Positions 28,176-37,975 of a DNA stretch of 64,000 nucleotides are shown piece after piece. The first letter of the stretch is position 1, and every line of letters starts with the position of its first letter. The position numbers were made by a program, and so were the translations under genes. The notes under the pieces were generated by a model, which was not told the DNA's origin, did not search any database, and saw nothing but the letters and a program-made list of their open reading frames with translations. Source of the stretch: Defluviicoccus sp046348835 (lineage in GTDB: Bacteria; Pseudomonadota; Alphaproteobacteria; Rhodospirillales; Defluviicoccaceae); NCBI GenBank assembly GCA_046348835.1, contig JAXMDM010000002.1:248001-312000 (forward strand), written 5' to 3'.

Positions 28176-28574
28176 ATGTCGATGACCGATCCGCTCGGCG
28201 ATATGCTCACCCGTATCCGCAACGGCCAGCGGGCGCGCAAGGGAGCCATCGTGGCGCCGGCGGCGAAGCTGCAGGTGCATGTTCTCGACGTGCTGCAGCG
28301 GGAAGGGTACATCCGCGGTTACAGCCGGTACCAGGTGCGCCCTGGAGTCGACGAACTGAAGATCGAGCTGAAGTATTACGAGGGCGAGCCGGTGATCCGC
28401 GAGATCAGCCGCGTCTCCAAGCCGGGCCGGCGGGTGTATTCGAAGATCAAGGATCTGCCGAGGGTCTACAACGGCCTCGGCGTCGCCATCCTGTCCACGC
28501 CGCGCGGGGTGATTTCCGACGCGGAGGCGCGGGAAGCGCACGTGGGCGGCGAGGTCCTGTGCAAGGTATTCTGA
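28176..28574 (+). CDS. rpsH: 30S ribosomal protein S8
   Basis: 132 aa from the ATG at 28176, giving MSMTDPLGDMLTRIRNGQ, the family N-terminus. The C-terminal GLGVAILSTPRGVISDAEAR is diagnostic. S8 binds helix 21 of 16S rRNA and in E. coli represses the spc operon near rplE. Confidence 0.97.
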   Translation: MSMTDPLGDMLTRIRNGQRARKGAIVAPAAKLQVHVLDVLQREGYIRGYSRYQVRPGVDELKIELKYYEGEPVIREISRVSKPGRRVYSKIKDLPRVYNGLGVAILSTPRGVISDAEAREAHVGGEVLCKVF

Positions 28575-28596
28575 GTTCGGGTTGACGGAGACGACG

Positions 28597-29130
28597 ATGT
28601 CGCGCGTAGGCAAGCACCCGGTCGCCGTTCCGGACGGCGTCAAGGTGGCAATCGAGGGGCAGCGGATCTCGGCCGAGGGCCGTCAGGGGGCGCTCGCCCG
28701 GGTGATGATGGACGAGGTGGCGCTGAGCCGCGGCGACGAGGGAATCGTGGTCAGGCCACGGGACGAGTCCTTGCGCGCCCGGATGATGTGGGGCACGGCG
28801 CGGACGCTGGTGAGCAATCTCATCACCGGTGTCGCCACCGGTTTCAGCCGCCGGCTGGACATTACCGGTGTCGGCTATCGTGCCCAGCTGCAGGGCAAGC
28901 AACTGGTGCTGCAGCTCGGCTATAGCCACGAGGTTCGCTACGATATTCCGGACGGGGTCAAGATCGAGTGCCCGGACCAGACCCATGTGGTCGTCAGTGG
29001 CGTCGATAAGCAACTGGTGGGCCAGGTAGCGGCGGAAATACGGGCATTCCGCCCGGTCGAGCCGTACAAGGGCAAGGGCATCAAGTACGACAACGAAGTG
29101 GTCGTGCGCAAGGAAGGCAAGAAGAAGTAG
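28597..29130 (+). CDS. rplF: 50S ribosomal protein L6
   Basis: 177 aa from the ATG at 28597 (GGAG 6 bp upstream; the in-frame TTG at 28582 is not favoured). Starts MSRVGKHPVAVPDGV and contains VGYRAQLQGKQLVLQLGYSH and PYKGKGIKYDNE. rplR begins 2 bp after the stop. Confidence 0.97.
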   Translation: MSRVGKHPVAVPDGVKVAIEGQRISAEGRQGALARVMMDEVALSRGDEGIVVRPRDESLRARMMWGTARTLVSNLITGVATGFSRRLDITGVGYRAQLQGKQLVLQLGYSHEVRYDIPDGVKIECPDQTHVVVSGVDKQLVGQVAAEIRAFRPVEPYKGKGIKYDNEVVVRKEGKKK

Positions 29131-29132
29131 TC

Positions 29133-29492
29133 ATGGCGACGCCAGAGCAGCTTTATCAACAGCGCAAGCGGCGCAACCGCTTCCGCCTCATCAGCCGGGC
29201 CGGTGGCAGGCCGCGGCTGACGGTGTTCCGCTCCAACCAGCATATCTACGCCCAGGTCATCGACGATCGCGGCGGCCGGACGCTGGCGCAGGCATCGACG
29301 CTGGACAAGGCGTTGCGCGGGGAGACCGATCTGGATGGCGGCGAACGCGCGGTGCGGGTCGGGAAGCTGGTGGCCGAGCGGGCGCTTGCGGCCGGCGTCA
29401 CCGAGGTCGTCTTCGACCGAGGCGGCTATCGCTATCATGGTCGGGTCAAGGCGCTCGCGGATGCTGCCCGCGAGGCCGGGCTCGCTTTCTAG
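29133..29492 (+). CDS. rplR: 50S ribosomal protein L18
   Basis: 119 aa. Contains RPRLTVFRSNQHIYAQVIDD and VVFDRGGYRYHGRVKALADA. Together with L5 and L25 it binds 5S rRNA. Confidence 0.97.
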   Translation: MATPEQLYQQRKRRNRFRLISRAGGRPRLTVFRSNQHIYAQVIDDRGGRTLAQASTLDKALRGETDLDGGERAVRVGKLVAERALAAGVTEVVFDRGGYRYHGRVKALADAAREAGLAF

Positions 29493-29507
29493 GAGGACTT
29501 GACGGGC

Positions 29508-30104
29508 ATGGCGCGAAATCCGGGCGGCGGCCGGCGAGGCGGCGGCGATCGTGACCGCGATCGCGGCGGTCAGTCGAGCGAGGAACAGGAATTCACCGAC
29601 AAGCTGGTCGCCATCAACCGGGTGGCCAAGGTGGTCAAGGGCGGCCGTCGGTTCTCTTTCGCGGCCCTGGTCGTCGTCGGCGACGGTCGCGGCCGGGTCG
29701 GCTTCGGCACCGGCAAGGCGCGGGAGGTTCCGGAAGCGATCCGCAAGGCGACGGACCATGCGAAAAACCACCTGATCCGGGTGCCGCTGCGGGATGGTCG
29801 GACGCTGCATCACGACGTGCAGGGGCGTTACGGTGCCGGACAGGTGGTGATGCGCGCCTCGCCGCCCGGCACCGGCGTGATCGCCGGCGGACCGATGCGG
29901 GCGGTGTTCGAGACCATGGGGGTGCAGGACGTGGTGGCCAAATCCATCGGCACCTCCAACCCCCACAACATGGTGAAGGCCACTTTTGCCGCGCTGAAAA
30001 ACTGCCATTCGCCGCGCGCGGTGGCGTCCCGGCGGGGTAAGCGGGTCGGCGAGATCATCTCCCGCCGCACCGACGCGTCCCCGGCCGAACGGTCGCGGAG
30101 TTGA
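29508..30104 (+). CDS. rpsE: 30S ribosomal protein S5
   Basis: 198 aa from the ATG at 29508, which lies 11 bp after AGGAGG; the TTG at 29499 is only 2 bp from it. After a glycine/arginine/aspartate-rich N-terminal tail the protein has VKGGRRFSFAALVVVGDGRGRVG and the C-terminal domain ending in ASRRGKRVGEI-like sequence. S5 lies near the mRNA entry and decoding centre. Confidence 0.97.
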   Translation: MARNPGGGRRGGGDRDRDRGGQSSEEQEFTDKLVAINRVAKVVKGGRRFSFAALVVVGDGRGRVGFGTGKAREVPEAIRKATDHAKNHLIRVPLRDGRTLHHDVQGRYGAGQVVMRASPPGTGVIAGGPMRAVFETMGVQDVVAKSIGTSNPHNMVKATFAALKNCHSPRAVASRRGKRVGEIISRRTDASPAERSRS

Positions 30105-30108
30105 GGCG

Positions 30109-30306
30109 ATGGCGGATGCGATGACGAAGCGGGTGCGGTTGACCCAGATCCGCAGCCCGATCGGACGACAGAAAGATCAGCGGGCGACCTTGATCGGCCT
30201 CGGCCTCAATAAGCTGAACCGGTCGCGCGACCTTGAGGATACGCCATCCGTACGCGGCATGATCGACAAGGTCAGACACCTGATCCGGGTCGAAGAGATC
30301 GGCTGA
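30109..30306 (+). CDS. rpmD: 50S ribosomal protein L30
   Basis: 65 aa. KRVRLTQIRSPIGRQKDQRA and GLGLNKLNRSRDLEDTPSVR are the L30 signature. Starts 4 bp after the rpsE stop. The next gene is 89 bp away, the longest spacer in the spc cluster up to secY. Confidence 0.96.
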   Translation: MADAMTKRVRLTQIRSPIGRQKDQRATLIGLGLNKLNRSRDLEDTPSVRGMIDKVRHLIRVEEIG

Positions 30307-30395
30307 CGGCGGCACGCCGCGGACGAGAGTTTTAAGGGCGCCTTGGGGCGCGAGTGGATGGCTGGCGGCGCCGCCGGGGCGCCAGGCGGGAACAG

Positions 30396-30902
30396 ATGAA
30401 GCTAAACGAGATCAAGGACAACCCGGGTGCGACCAGGCCGCGCAAGCGCATCGGCCGCGGCATCGGCTCGGGCATGGGCAAGACCTCGACGAAAGGACAC
30501 AAGGGCCAGAAGGCGAGGAGCGGCGGGAACCCGGCCATCGGTTTCGAGGGCGGCCAGATGCCGCTGCACCGGCGCTTGCCCAAGCGCGGCTTCAAGAACC
30601 CGTTCCGCCTGACCTTCGCCGTCGTCAACCTCGGCCGCCTGCAGAAGGCGATCGACGACGGCAAGATCGACGCTACGGCTGCGATCGATGAGGCGGGCAT
30701 GCAGCAGGCGGGGCTGTTCAAGCGCCGTCGCGACGGGGTGCGGCTGCTGGCGCAGGGGGCGTTGACGGCCAAGGTCGAGTTGACGGTTACCGGCGCGTCG
30801 AAAGCGGCGATCGAGGCGGTCGAGCGGGCGGGCGGAACCATCGCCGTTCGCCGGCCGGCGAAGAGCGCCGCGACGGAAAAGGACGTCGGCGAGGCCGGCT
30901 GA
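30396..30902 (+). CDS. rplO: 50S ribosomal protein L15
   Basis: 168 aa from the ATG at 30396, giving MKLNEIKDNPGATRPRKRIG. Also GKTSTKGHKGQKARSGG and FEGGQMPLHRRLPKRGFKN. The upstream in-frame start at 30354 would add an unconserved arginine-rich extension and is rejected. Confidence 0.97.
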   Translation: MKLNEIKDNPGATRPRKRIGRGIGSGMGKTSTKGHKGQKARSGGNPAIGFEGGQMPLHRRLPKRGFKNPFRLTFAVVNLGRLQKAIDDGKIDATAAIDEAGMQQAGLFKRRRDGVRLLAQGALTAKVELTVTGASKAAIEAVERAGGTIAVRRPAKSAATEKDVGEAG

Positions 30903-30925
30903 GCGGATCACGGGAGCGAAAAGGT

Positions 30926-32266
30926 ATGCCCTCAGCGGCGGAACAGCTGGCCGCGAACTTCAATTTCGGCGCCTTTGCCAAAGCGACCGAACTGCGCAAG
31001 CGCATCTGGTTTACGCTGGGTGCGCTGATCGTCTACCGTCTCGGCACCTACATCCCGCTGCCGGGCATAGACCCCATCGTCATCAGCGACGTGTTTGCTC
31101 GCCAGGCGGGCGGCATCCTCGGCATGTTCAACATGTTTTCGGGGGGTGCGCTGCAGCGCATGACCATCTTCGCCCTCAACATCATGCCCTACATCTCGGC
31201 CTCCATCATCATTCAGTTGATGACGGCGGTGGTGCCGAGCCTGGAGGCGGTCAAGAAGGAAGGCGAGGCGGGGCGGAAGAAGCTCAATCAGTATACCCGT
31301 TATCTCACCGTGCTGATCACCATCGGTCAAGCCTACGGGCTTGCCGTTGGCCTCGAGGGGATGCGTTCCTCGGTCGGCTCCGCCGTCCTCGATCCGGGAA
31401 TGTTTTTCCGCCTGACGACGGTGATCACCCTCCTCGGCGGCACCATGTTCCTCATGTGGCTCGGCGAGCAGATCACCGCCCGCGGCATCGGCAACGGCAT
31501 CTCGCTGATTATCTTCGCCGGCATCGTCGCCCAGTTCCCCCATTCGGTCGCCGCAACCCTGGAACTGGGGCGGACCGGCGCGCTCTCGACCCCGGCCATC
31601 ATCGGCTTGCTGCTGCTCATCGTCGCGGTCGTCTTCTTCGTCGTCTTCGTCGAGCGCGCGCAGCGGCGGATCATCATCCAGTATCCAAAGCGCCAGGTGG
31701 GGATGCGGATAACCGGCGGGGAAAGTTCGCACCTGCCGCTGAAGATCAATACCTCCGGCGTCATTCCACCGATCTTCGCGTCGTCGCTGCTGTTGATGCC
31801 GATCACCCTGATCGGCTTCATGGCCGGCTCCGGCCCGGCTTGGCTGTCAACCGTGTCCGTCTATCTCGGCCACGGGCAGCCGCTGTACCTGCTGCTCTAC
31901 GTGGGCCTGATCATCTTCTTCGCCTTCTTTTATACCGCAGTGGTGTTCAACCCGGCGGAAACCGCGGATAACCTGAAAAAGTACGGTGGCTTCATCCCCG
32001 GCATCCGTCCGGGCAAGAATACCGCCGACTACCTCGATCGCGTGCTGACCCGGCTGACGGTGATCGGTGCCGTCTATCTGGCGATTGTGTGCATCTTGCC
32101 GGAGATCCTGATCTCGCGCCTGGCCATCCCCTTCTATTTCGGAGGCACCAGCCTTCTCATCGTGGTTACCGTGACCATGGACACGGTGGCACAGGTGCAG
32201 TCGCATCTCCTTGCGCATCAATACGAAGGCCTGATCAAGAAGGCGAAGCTGAAGGGGAGGAGATGA
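30926..32266 (+). CDS. secY: preprotein translocase subunit SecY
   Basis: 446 aa with ten predicted transmembrane segments. Contains YRLGTYIPLPGIDP, GGALQRMTIFALNIMPYISAS and the C-terminal GLIKKAKLKGRR tail that meets SecA and the ribosome. SecY is the channel of the Sec translocon; SecE is encoded at 4879. The stop overlaps the adk start by one base. Confidence 0.98.
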   Translation: MPSAAEQLAANFNFGAFAKATELRKRIWFTLGALIVYRLGTYIPLPGIDPIVISDVFARQAGGILGMFNMFSGGALQRMTIFALNIMPYISASIIIQLMTAVVPSLEAVKKEGEAGRKKLNQYTRYLTVLITIGQAYGLAVGLEGMRSSVGSAVLDPGMFFRLTTVITLLGGTMFLMWLGEQITARGIGNGISLIIFAGIVAQFPHSVAATLELGRTGALSTPAIIGLLLLIVAVVFFVVFVERAQRRIIIQYPKRQVGMRITGGESSHLPLKINTSGVIPPIFASSLLLMPITLIGFMAGSGPAWLSTVSVYLGHGQPLYLLLYVGLIIFFAFFYTAVVFNPAETADNLKKYGGFIPGIRPGKNTADYLDRVLTRLTVIGAVYLAIVCILPEILISRLAIPFYFGGTSLLIVVTVTMDTVAQVQSHLLAHQYEGLIKKAKLKGRR

Positions 32267-32925
32267 TGAACGTGATTTTGCTCGGCCCGCCCGGCAGCGG
32301 CAAAGGCACGCAAGCGAAGCGACTTGAAGAAGCGTTCGGGATCGTCCAACTCTCCACCGGGGAAATGCTGCGGGCCGAGGTTGCGGCGGCGAGCGAAATC
32401 GGCCGCACCGCCGATGCGATCATGAAGGCGGGCGGACTGGTGCCCGACGACGTCATCGTCGGGATCATGGACCGCCGCCTCGATCACCCCGATTGCGGCA
32501 ATGGCTTCATCCTCGACGGATTTCCCCGCACCGTGCCGCAGGCGGAGTCTCTCGACGCCATGCTGACGCGAAAGGGGATCGCCCTCGATCTGGTCGTCAC
32601 CCTTGACGTGGATGATGACGCGATGGTCGAGCGCATCTCCGGCCGTTACTCATGTGCCTCCTGCGGGGCCGGATATCACGATACCTTCCAGCAACCGAAG
32701 GTCGACAACGTCTGCGACGTTTGCGGCGGCCGAGAGTTCGTTCGGCGCAAGGACGACAACGCGGAGACGGTCAGGCAACGGTTGAAGGCTTACCACGCCC
32801 AGACCAAGCCCATTATTGCCCACTACGAAGCGAAAGGGCTGGTGCGGCACGTGGATGGAATGGGACCGATTGACGACGTGACGGCGGGACTTCGCGCCGT
32901 TTTGGCTGATCGACGTGTTGACTGA
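32266..32925 (+). CDS. adk: adenylate kinase
   Basis: 219 aa from the second of two adjacent ATGs (32266), which is better spaced from GGGGAGG and overlaps the secY stop (TGATG). P-loop GPPGSGKGTQ (residues 7-16), NMP-binding region LSTGEMLRAEV, and FILDGFPRTVPQAE. The LID domain has four cysteines, CASC and CDVC, so it is the long zinc-binding type. Catalyses ATP + AMP to 2 ADP in the cytoplasm. secY-adk-rpsM linkage is standard. Confidence 0.97.
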   Translation: MNVILLGPPGSGKGTQAKRLEEAFGIVQLSTGEMLRAEVAAASEIGRTADAIMKAGGLVPDDVIVGIMDRRLDHPDCGNGFILDGFPRTVPQAESLDAMLTRKGIALDLVVTLDVDDDAMVERISGRYSCASCGAGYHDTFQQPKVDNVCDVCGGREFVRRKDDNAETVRQRLKAYHAQTKPIIAHYEAKGLVRHVDGMGPIDDVTAGLRAVLADRRVD

Positions 32926-33011
32926 GGAGGGACGATGCCTATAATGCTGTCCCCACGTTTGACGGCGGCTGGCCGAATCTTTCCTGACAACCTGAAAATG
33001 ATGAGGCGTTC

Positions 33012-33389
<378 letters not shown>

Positions 33390-33408
33390 TCAGGGGGGGA
33401 GAGGACCG

Positions 33409-33801
33409 ATGGCCAAAGCAGCAACGCAGCGTCCGAAGCGAAAGGAACGCCGGAACATCGTTTCCGGTGTGGCCCATATCAACGCCACGTTCAACAATAC
33501 GACGATCACCATCACCGATGTTCAGGGCAACGCTATCGCCTGGTCCTCTTCCGGGTCGCAGGGGTTCAAGGGGTCGAGAAAGTCGACGCCTTACGCCGCC
33601 CAGGTTGCCGCCGAGGATGCCGGCCGCAAGGCGCAGGACTTCGGGATGAAGACATTGGAGGTACAGGTGAAGGGACCGGGGGCGGGCCGCGAGTCCGCGT
33701 TACGCGCATTGCAGGCGGTCGGCTTTACGATCACCGCGATCCGCGATGTCACCCCGATCCCCCATAACGGCTGCCGGCCGCGGAAACGGCGGCGCGTGTA
33801 G
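33409..33801 (+). CDS. rpsK: 30S ribosomal protein S11
   Basis: 130 aa. Contains GVAHINATFNNTTITITD, SSGSQGFKGSRKSTPYAAQ and the C-terminal TPIPHNGCRPRKRRRV. rpsD (S4), which follows S11 in E. coli, is absent here; rpoA comes next after 116 bp. Confidence 0.98.
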   Translation: MAKAATQRPKRKERRNIVSGVAHINATFNNTTITITDVQGNAIAWSSSGSQGFKGSRKSTPYAAQVAAEDAGRKAQDFGMKTLEVQVKGPGAGRESALRALQAVGFTITAIRDVTPIPHNGCRPRKRRRV

Positions 33802-33917
33802 AAGGCGGTTGCCGGGGAATTCGAACAAGACAACCGAGCCCTGCTCCGGGCCTCCACACCGGCACGGCTGGGAACGGCCGTTTCCGGCAATCGGCATTTT
33901 AAGCGAGAGGTCGCATC

Positions 33918-34934
33918 GTGATTCAAAGGAATTGGCAGGGCCTGATTAAACCCACCAAACTAGAGGTGGTTTCCGGCCCGGATCCGCGCCGGTCGGCGAC
34001 GATCATCGCCGAACCGCTCGAGCGTGGATTCGGTCTCACCCTCGGCAATGCGCTGAGGCGGGTGCTATTGTCGTCCCTGCAGGGGGCGGCGGCGACCGCC
34101 ATGCGCATCGACGGTGTCCTGCACGAATTCTCCACCATTCCGGGCGTGCGCGAAGACGTCACCGATATCGTCCTTAACATCAAGACGCTGGCGCTGCGCA
34201 TGGGCGGCGACGAGGCGAAGCGGGTCACCCTCAGCGCGACGGGCCCGGGTGAGGTCACCGCGGGGATGATCTCCACCGGCCACGACGTCGAGGTGATGAA
34301 CCCGGATCTGGTCATCTGTACTCTCGACGACGGCGCCCGGCTATCGATGGAACTCGTCGTCGAAAGCGGCAAAGGGTACGTGCCGGCCAGCAGCAGCCGC
34401 AGCGAGGATGCGCCGATCGGCCTGATCCCGGTCGATGCCATTTATTCGCCGGTGCGCAAGGTCGCCTACAAGGTGGAAAACACCCGTGTCGGCCAGGTCA
34501 CCGACCACGACAAGCTGATCATGGAGGTGGTGACCAACGGCGCGGTCACGCCGGAAGACTCGCTCGCCCTGGCCGCCCGCATCCTTCAGGACCAACTGCA
34601 GCTGTTCATCAACTTCGAGGAACCGCAGGCGGCGACGGAGGACGAACGGAAGGACGAACTGCCGTTCAACCGCAACCTCCTGCGCAAGGTGGACGAACTG
34701 GAACTGTCGGTCCGCTCGGCCAACTGCCTGAAGAACGACAACATCATCTACATCGGCGACCTCGTCCAGAAGACCGAGGCCGACATGCTCCGCACCCCCA
34801 ACTTCGGCCGCAAGTCCCTCAACGAAATCAAGGAAGTGCTGTCGCAGATGGGCTTGTCGCTGGGGATGGAAATCTCCAACTGGCCGCCGGAAAACATCGA
34901 GGATCTGGCGAAGCGACTGGAAGAACCGTACTGA
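33918..34934 (+). CDS. rpoA: DNA-directed RNA polymerase subunit alpha
   Basis: 338 aa with a GTG start. The N-terminal assembly domain contains LERGFGLTLGNALRRVLLSSL; the C-terminal DNA-binding domain contains SVRSANCLKNDNIIYIGDLV and TPNFGRKSLNEIKEVL, the surface for UP elements and activators. The dimer nucleates assembly of beta and beta prime. GAGAGG lies just before the GTG. Confidence 0.99.
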   Translation: MIQRNWQGLIKPTKLEVVSGPDPRRSATIIAEPLERGFGLTLGNALRRVLLSSLQGAAATAMRIDGVLHEFSTIPGVREDVTDIVLNIKTLALRMGGDEAKRVTLSATGPGEVTAGMISTGHDVEVMNPDLVICTLDDGARLSMELVVESGKGYVPASSSRSEDAPIGLIPVDAIYSPVRKVAYKVENTRVGQVTDHDKLIMEVVTNGAVTPEDSLALAARILQDQLQLFINFEEPQAATEDERKDELPFNRNLLRKVDELELSVRSANCLKNDNIIYIGDLVQKTEADMLRTPNFGRKSLNEIKEVLSQMGLSLGMEISNWPPENIEDLAKRLEEPY

Positions 34935-34950
34935 TCGAGGATAGGGACCA

Positions 34951-35382
34951 ATGCGCCATCGCCTCAGCGGCCGCAAGCTGGGCCGCACGTCGACCCACCG
35001 GATGGCGATGTTCGCCAATATGACGGCGTCGCTCATTCGCCACGAACAGATCGTCACCACCTTGCCGAAGGCGAAGGAGTTGCGCCGGTTCGCCGACCGG
35101 ATGATCACGCTGGGCAAGCGGGGCGGGCTGCACGCGCGCCGTCAGGCCGCCGCCTTCCTCCGCGACGACGGGCTCGTCGGCAAGGTGTTCGGGCCATTGG
35201 CGCAGCGCTACGATGCGCGCGCCGGCGGCTACACCCGCGTCCTCAAGATGGGCTTCCGCCACGGCGACAACGCGCCCCTGGCGGTGATCGAATTGGTCGA
35301 CCGGGATCCGGAGGCGAAGGGAGCCGAGGATCGCGCCCGCGACGCGGCACAGAAGGCGGCGACCGAGAGCGCCGAAGCCTGA
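34951..35382 (+). CDS. rplQ: 50S ribosomal protein L17
   Basis: 143 aa. MRHRLSGRKLGRTSTHRMAMF and MTASLIRHEQIVTTLPKAKEL are diagnostic. An acidic, alanine-rich tail follows the core. Last gene of the long ribosomal cluster; only weak inverted repeats occur in the 124-bp spacer to rarA, so the end of the transcript is not defined. Confidence 0.98.
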   Translation: MRHRLSGRKLGRTSTHRMAMFANMTASLIRHEQIVTTLPKAKELRRFADRMITLGKRGGLHARRQAAAFLRDDGLVGKVFGPLAQRYDARAGGYTRVLKMGFRHGDNAPLAVIELVDRDPEAKGAEDRARDAAQKAATESAEA

Positions 35383-35506
35383 GCTGGGGAGAGCGGCACT
35401 CGGGGCGCCGACGGCGGTGCCCATGAGTGATAGGGGCGGGAATTTGCCCCGGCGTGATCATCGCCATCACCAGCGCTGATCCGCGCCGGCCGGCAACGGG
35501 AGCGCC

Positions 35507-36802
35507 ATGACCTCGCTGTTGGAACCGCTGGCTCCCCGACCGCTCGCCGACCGGCTTCGGCCGAAGCGGCTGGCGGAGGTGGTCGGCCAGGACCACCTCC
35601 TCGGCGAGGACGGCGCTCTGCGGCGCATGATTGCCGCCCGGCAGCTGACCTCGATGATCCTGTGGGGACCACCCGGCAGCGGCAAGACGACAATCGCCCG
35701 ACTTCTCGCCGACAGCACCGAGCTTCGGTTCGTGCCGTTGTCGGCGGTGTTCTCGGGCGTCGCCGACCTGCGGCGGGTGTTCGACGAGGCGCGCAAGGCG
35801 CGCAGCGCCGGCAAGGGCACCTTGCTCTTCATCGACGAGATCCATCGCTTCAACCGGGCCCAGCAGGACGGCTTCCTGCCCTACGTGGAGGATGGAACCG
35901 TCATCCTCGTCGGGGCGACGACGGAGAACCCGTCGTTCGAATTGAACGCCCCGCTGCTGTCGCGCTGCCGCGTTCTCGTCCTTCGCCGCCTCGACGATGC
36001 GGCCCTCGAATGCATCCTGGGCCGCGCCGAAGCCGACCTCGGCCGTCCCCTGCCCCTCGATGAGGACGCGCGGGCGGCGCTGCGGGCGATGGCGGACGGC
36101 GACGGCCGCTACCTGCTCAACCTCTTCGAGGTGCTGGCGATGCTTCCGGCGGCGACACCGCCGCTCGATGCCGCCGGCGTCGCCCATGCCGTCGAGCGCC
36201 GTCTTCCCCTCTATGACAAGGCGGAGGAAGGCCACTACAACCTGATCAGTGCCTTGCACAAGTCGCTGCGCGGCTCCGATGCGGACGCCGCTCTCTACTG
36301 GTTCGCCCGGATGATTGCCGGCGGCGACGATCCCCATTATATCGCCCGCCGCCTGGTCCGCTTCGCCGTGGAGGACATCGGGCTCGCCGATCCGGCGGCG
36401 CTGCCGCAGGCCATCGCCGCCTGGCAGGCCTATGAGCGGCTGGGTTCGCCGGAGGGCGAGCTGGCGCTGGTGCAGGCGGTCCTCTACCTGGCGACCGCGC
36501 CCAAGTCCAACGCCGCCTATCGCGCCCAAGGTGCGGCGATGCGGGCGGCGCGGGAGGCCGGCTCGCTGATGCCGCCGAAGCACATTCTCAATGCTCCAAC
36601 CCGGCTGATGCGGGAGCTGGGGTACGGCGCCGGCTATGCCTACGATCACGACGAGCCGGAGGCGTTCTCCGGACAGAACTACTTTCCGGACGAGATGCCC
36701 CGGCAGCACCTTTACCGGCCGACCGACCGCGGCTTCGAGAAGGAGATCGGTCGCCGTCTGGCCCATTGGGAGGCGCTGCGGCGGCAGCGGTCGGGCGGCT
36801 GA
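35507..36802 (+). CDS. rarA: replication-associated recombination ATPase RarA (MgsA)
   Basis: 431 aa. AAA+ clamp-loader-like ATPase: Walker A WGPPGSGKTT (53-62), Walker B LLFIDEIHRF (106-115), sensor 1 VGATTENPSFELN. The C-terminal half has the MgsA tetramerisation domain (EGHYNLISALHKSLRGSD, ALYWFARMIAGGDDPHYIARR). RarA acts at stalled or gapped replication forks with SSB. The reading frame overlaps nothing else; the rluC-type gene starts 65 bp later. Confidence 0.96.
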   Translation: MTSLLEPLAPRPLADRLRPKRLAEVVGQDHLLGEDGALRRMIAARQLTSMILWGPPGSGKTTIARLLADSTELRFVPLSAVFSGVADLRRVFDEARKARSAGKGTLLFIDEIHRFNRAQQDGFLPYVEDGTVILVGATTENPSFELNAPLLSRCRVLVLRRLDDAALECILGRAEADLGRPLPLDEDARAALRAMADGDGRYLLNLFEVLAMLPAATPPLDAAGVAHAVERRLPLYDKAEEGHYNLISALHKSLRGSDADAALYWFARMIAGGDDPHYIARRLVRFAVEDIGLADPAALPQAIAAWQAYERLGSPEGELALVQAVLYLATAPKSNAAYRAQGAAMRAAREAGSLMPPKHILNAPTRLMRELGYGAGYAYDHDEPEAFSGQNYFPDEMPRQHLYRPTDRGFEKEIGRRLAHWEALRRQRSGG

Positions 36803-36867
36803 GCCGGCGCCCGGAGCACGACGGCGGCGCCGAGACGGCGGACAGGAGCGGCGAGGAGGGCGTCGGC

Positions 36868-37899
36868 GTGACGCTGGTGGCGGTGGACGCCGCCGACGTC
36901 GGCCGCCGCCTCGATCGCTGGTTCAGACGCCGCTACCCGGACGTCTCCCACGGTCGGCTGGAGAAATGGCTGCGGCTTGGCCATGTCCGCATCGACGGCC
37001 GTCGCGCGAAGGCCGGCGATCGCCTAGCCGCCGGCAGCACCGTTCGGGTGCCGCCGCACCATGGGGCCGGCGCGTCCCCTCCCTCGGCGCCGCCGCGGGC
37101 GGCACCGGCGGTGCTCCATCCGGATGAAGCGGAGGCGCTGCGGGAGCGGGTGTTGCACGTGGACCGCGACGTCATCGTCCTCGACAAGCCCGCCGGTCTC
37201 GCCGTCCAGGGCGGCAGCAAGGTTTCCCGCCACCTGGATGCGATGCTGGATGCCCTGGCGTTCGATGGCGAGCCGCCGCGGCTGGTCCATCGCCTGGATC
37301 GGGACACCTCCGGCGTTCTCGTCCTGGCCCGCACCGCCGCCGCCGCCCGGTCGCTCACCGCCGCCTTCCGCGGCAAGGCGGTCCGCAAACTTTACTGGGC
37401 CGTGGTCGTGGGGGTCCCTTCGCCGGCCGCGGGGCGCATCTCCCTGCCGCTGGCCAAGGCGGGCGGTGCCGGCGGCGAGAAGATGGTGGTGGACGAGGCG
37501 CACGGCCGTGCCGCGATCACCGACTACCGCGTCGTCGACCACGCCGGACGGCGTGCCGCCTGGCTGGCGCTCGAACCGCTGACCGGCCGGACCCACCAGT
37601 TGCGGGCCCACCTGGCGGCGCTCGGCACGCCGATCCAGGGCGACGGCAAGTATGGCGGGGCGGCGGCGTTTCTTTCCGGTACCGACATCGTCCGCCAGTT
37701 GCATCTCCATGCGCGCACCGTCGTCCTACCCCATCCCGAAGCGGGGTCGCTGAGCGTGTCGGCGCCGCTGCCGGCGCACCTCCGGGCCACCTTCCGTTTC
37801 CTCGGCTTCGACGAGGCCGATCCTGCCGCCGGCCTGACGGCCGGGGTGGAAGACGCCGGGCGCGGGCGCCGGCAGTACGGGCGCGGGCGGAGCCCTTGA
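36868..37899 (+). CDS. rluC: RluC/RluD-family 23S rRNA pseudouridine synthase
   Basis: 343 aa from the GTG at 36868, set by GAGGAGG 8 bp upstream; the longer frame back to 36766 would overlap rarA. An N-terminal S4 domain (residues 10-60, GRLEKWLRLGHVRIDGRR) precedes the synthase domain with VLDKPAGLAVQGG and HRLDRDTSGVLVLART, where Asp144 is the expected catalytic residue, and RTHQLRAHLAALGTPIQGD. It isomerises specific uridines of 23S rRNA. RluC is the best guess; RluD or another RluA-type specificity cannot be excluded. The last 35 residues are Gly/Arg-rich. Confidence 0.88.
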   Translation: MTLVAVDAADVGRRLDRWFRRRYPDVSHGRLEKWLRLGHVRIDGRRAKAGDRLAAGSTVRVPPHHGAGASPPSAPPRAAPAVLHPDEAEALRERVLHVDRDVIVLDKPAGLAVQGGSKVSRHLDAMLDALAFDGEPPRLVHRLDRDTSGVLVLARTAAAARSLTAAFRGKAVRKLYWAVVVGVPSPAAGRISLPLAKAGGAGGEKMVVDEAHGRAAITDYRVVDHAGRRAAWLALEPLTGRTHQLRAHLAALGTPIQGDGKYGGAAAFLSGTDIVRQLHLHARTVVLPHPEAGSLSVSAPLPAHLRATFRFLGFDEADPAAGLTAGVEDAGRGRRQYGRGRSP

Positions 37900-37975
37900 G
37901 CGGCCCGTTTGCGCCGGCTACATGACCTGACGAGGCCCTGTACCGGGTGGCCGAGGGACAAGCGCGGAGGAAGCG

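Noticed and set aside
35383..35506. Short GGGGC/GCCCC hairpin after rplQ as a terminator
   Set aside because: Only five base pairs, no T-tract; too weak to call.
37893..37925. Possible RpoH promoter (CTTGAG ... CTACATGA) before the first Hsp20 gene
   Set aside because: The spacing (about 19) and the -10 half fit the alphaproteobacterial heat-shock consensus poorly. No ROSE-type thermometer pattern was seen in the 76-base leader either.
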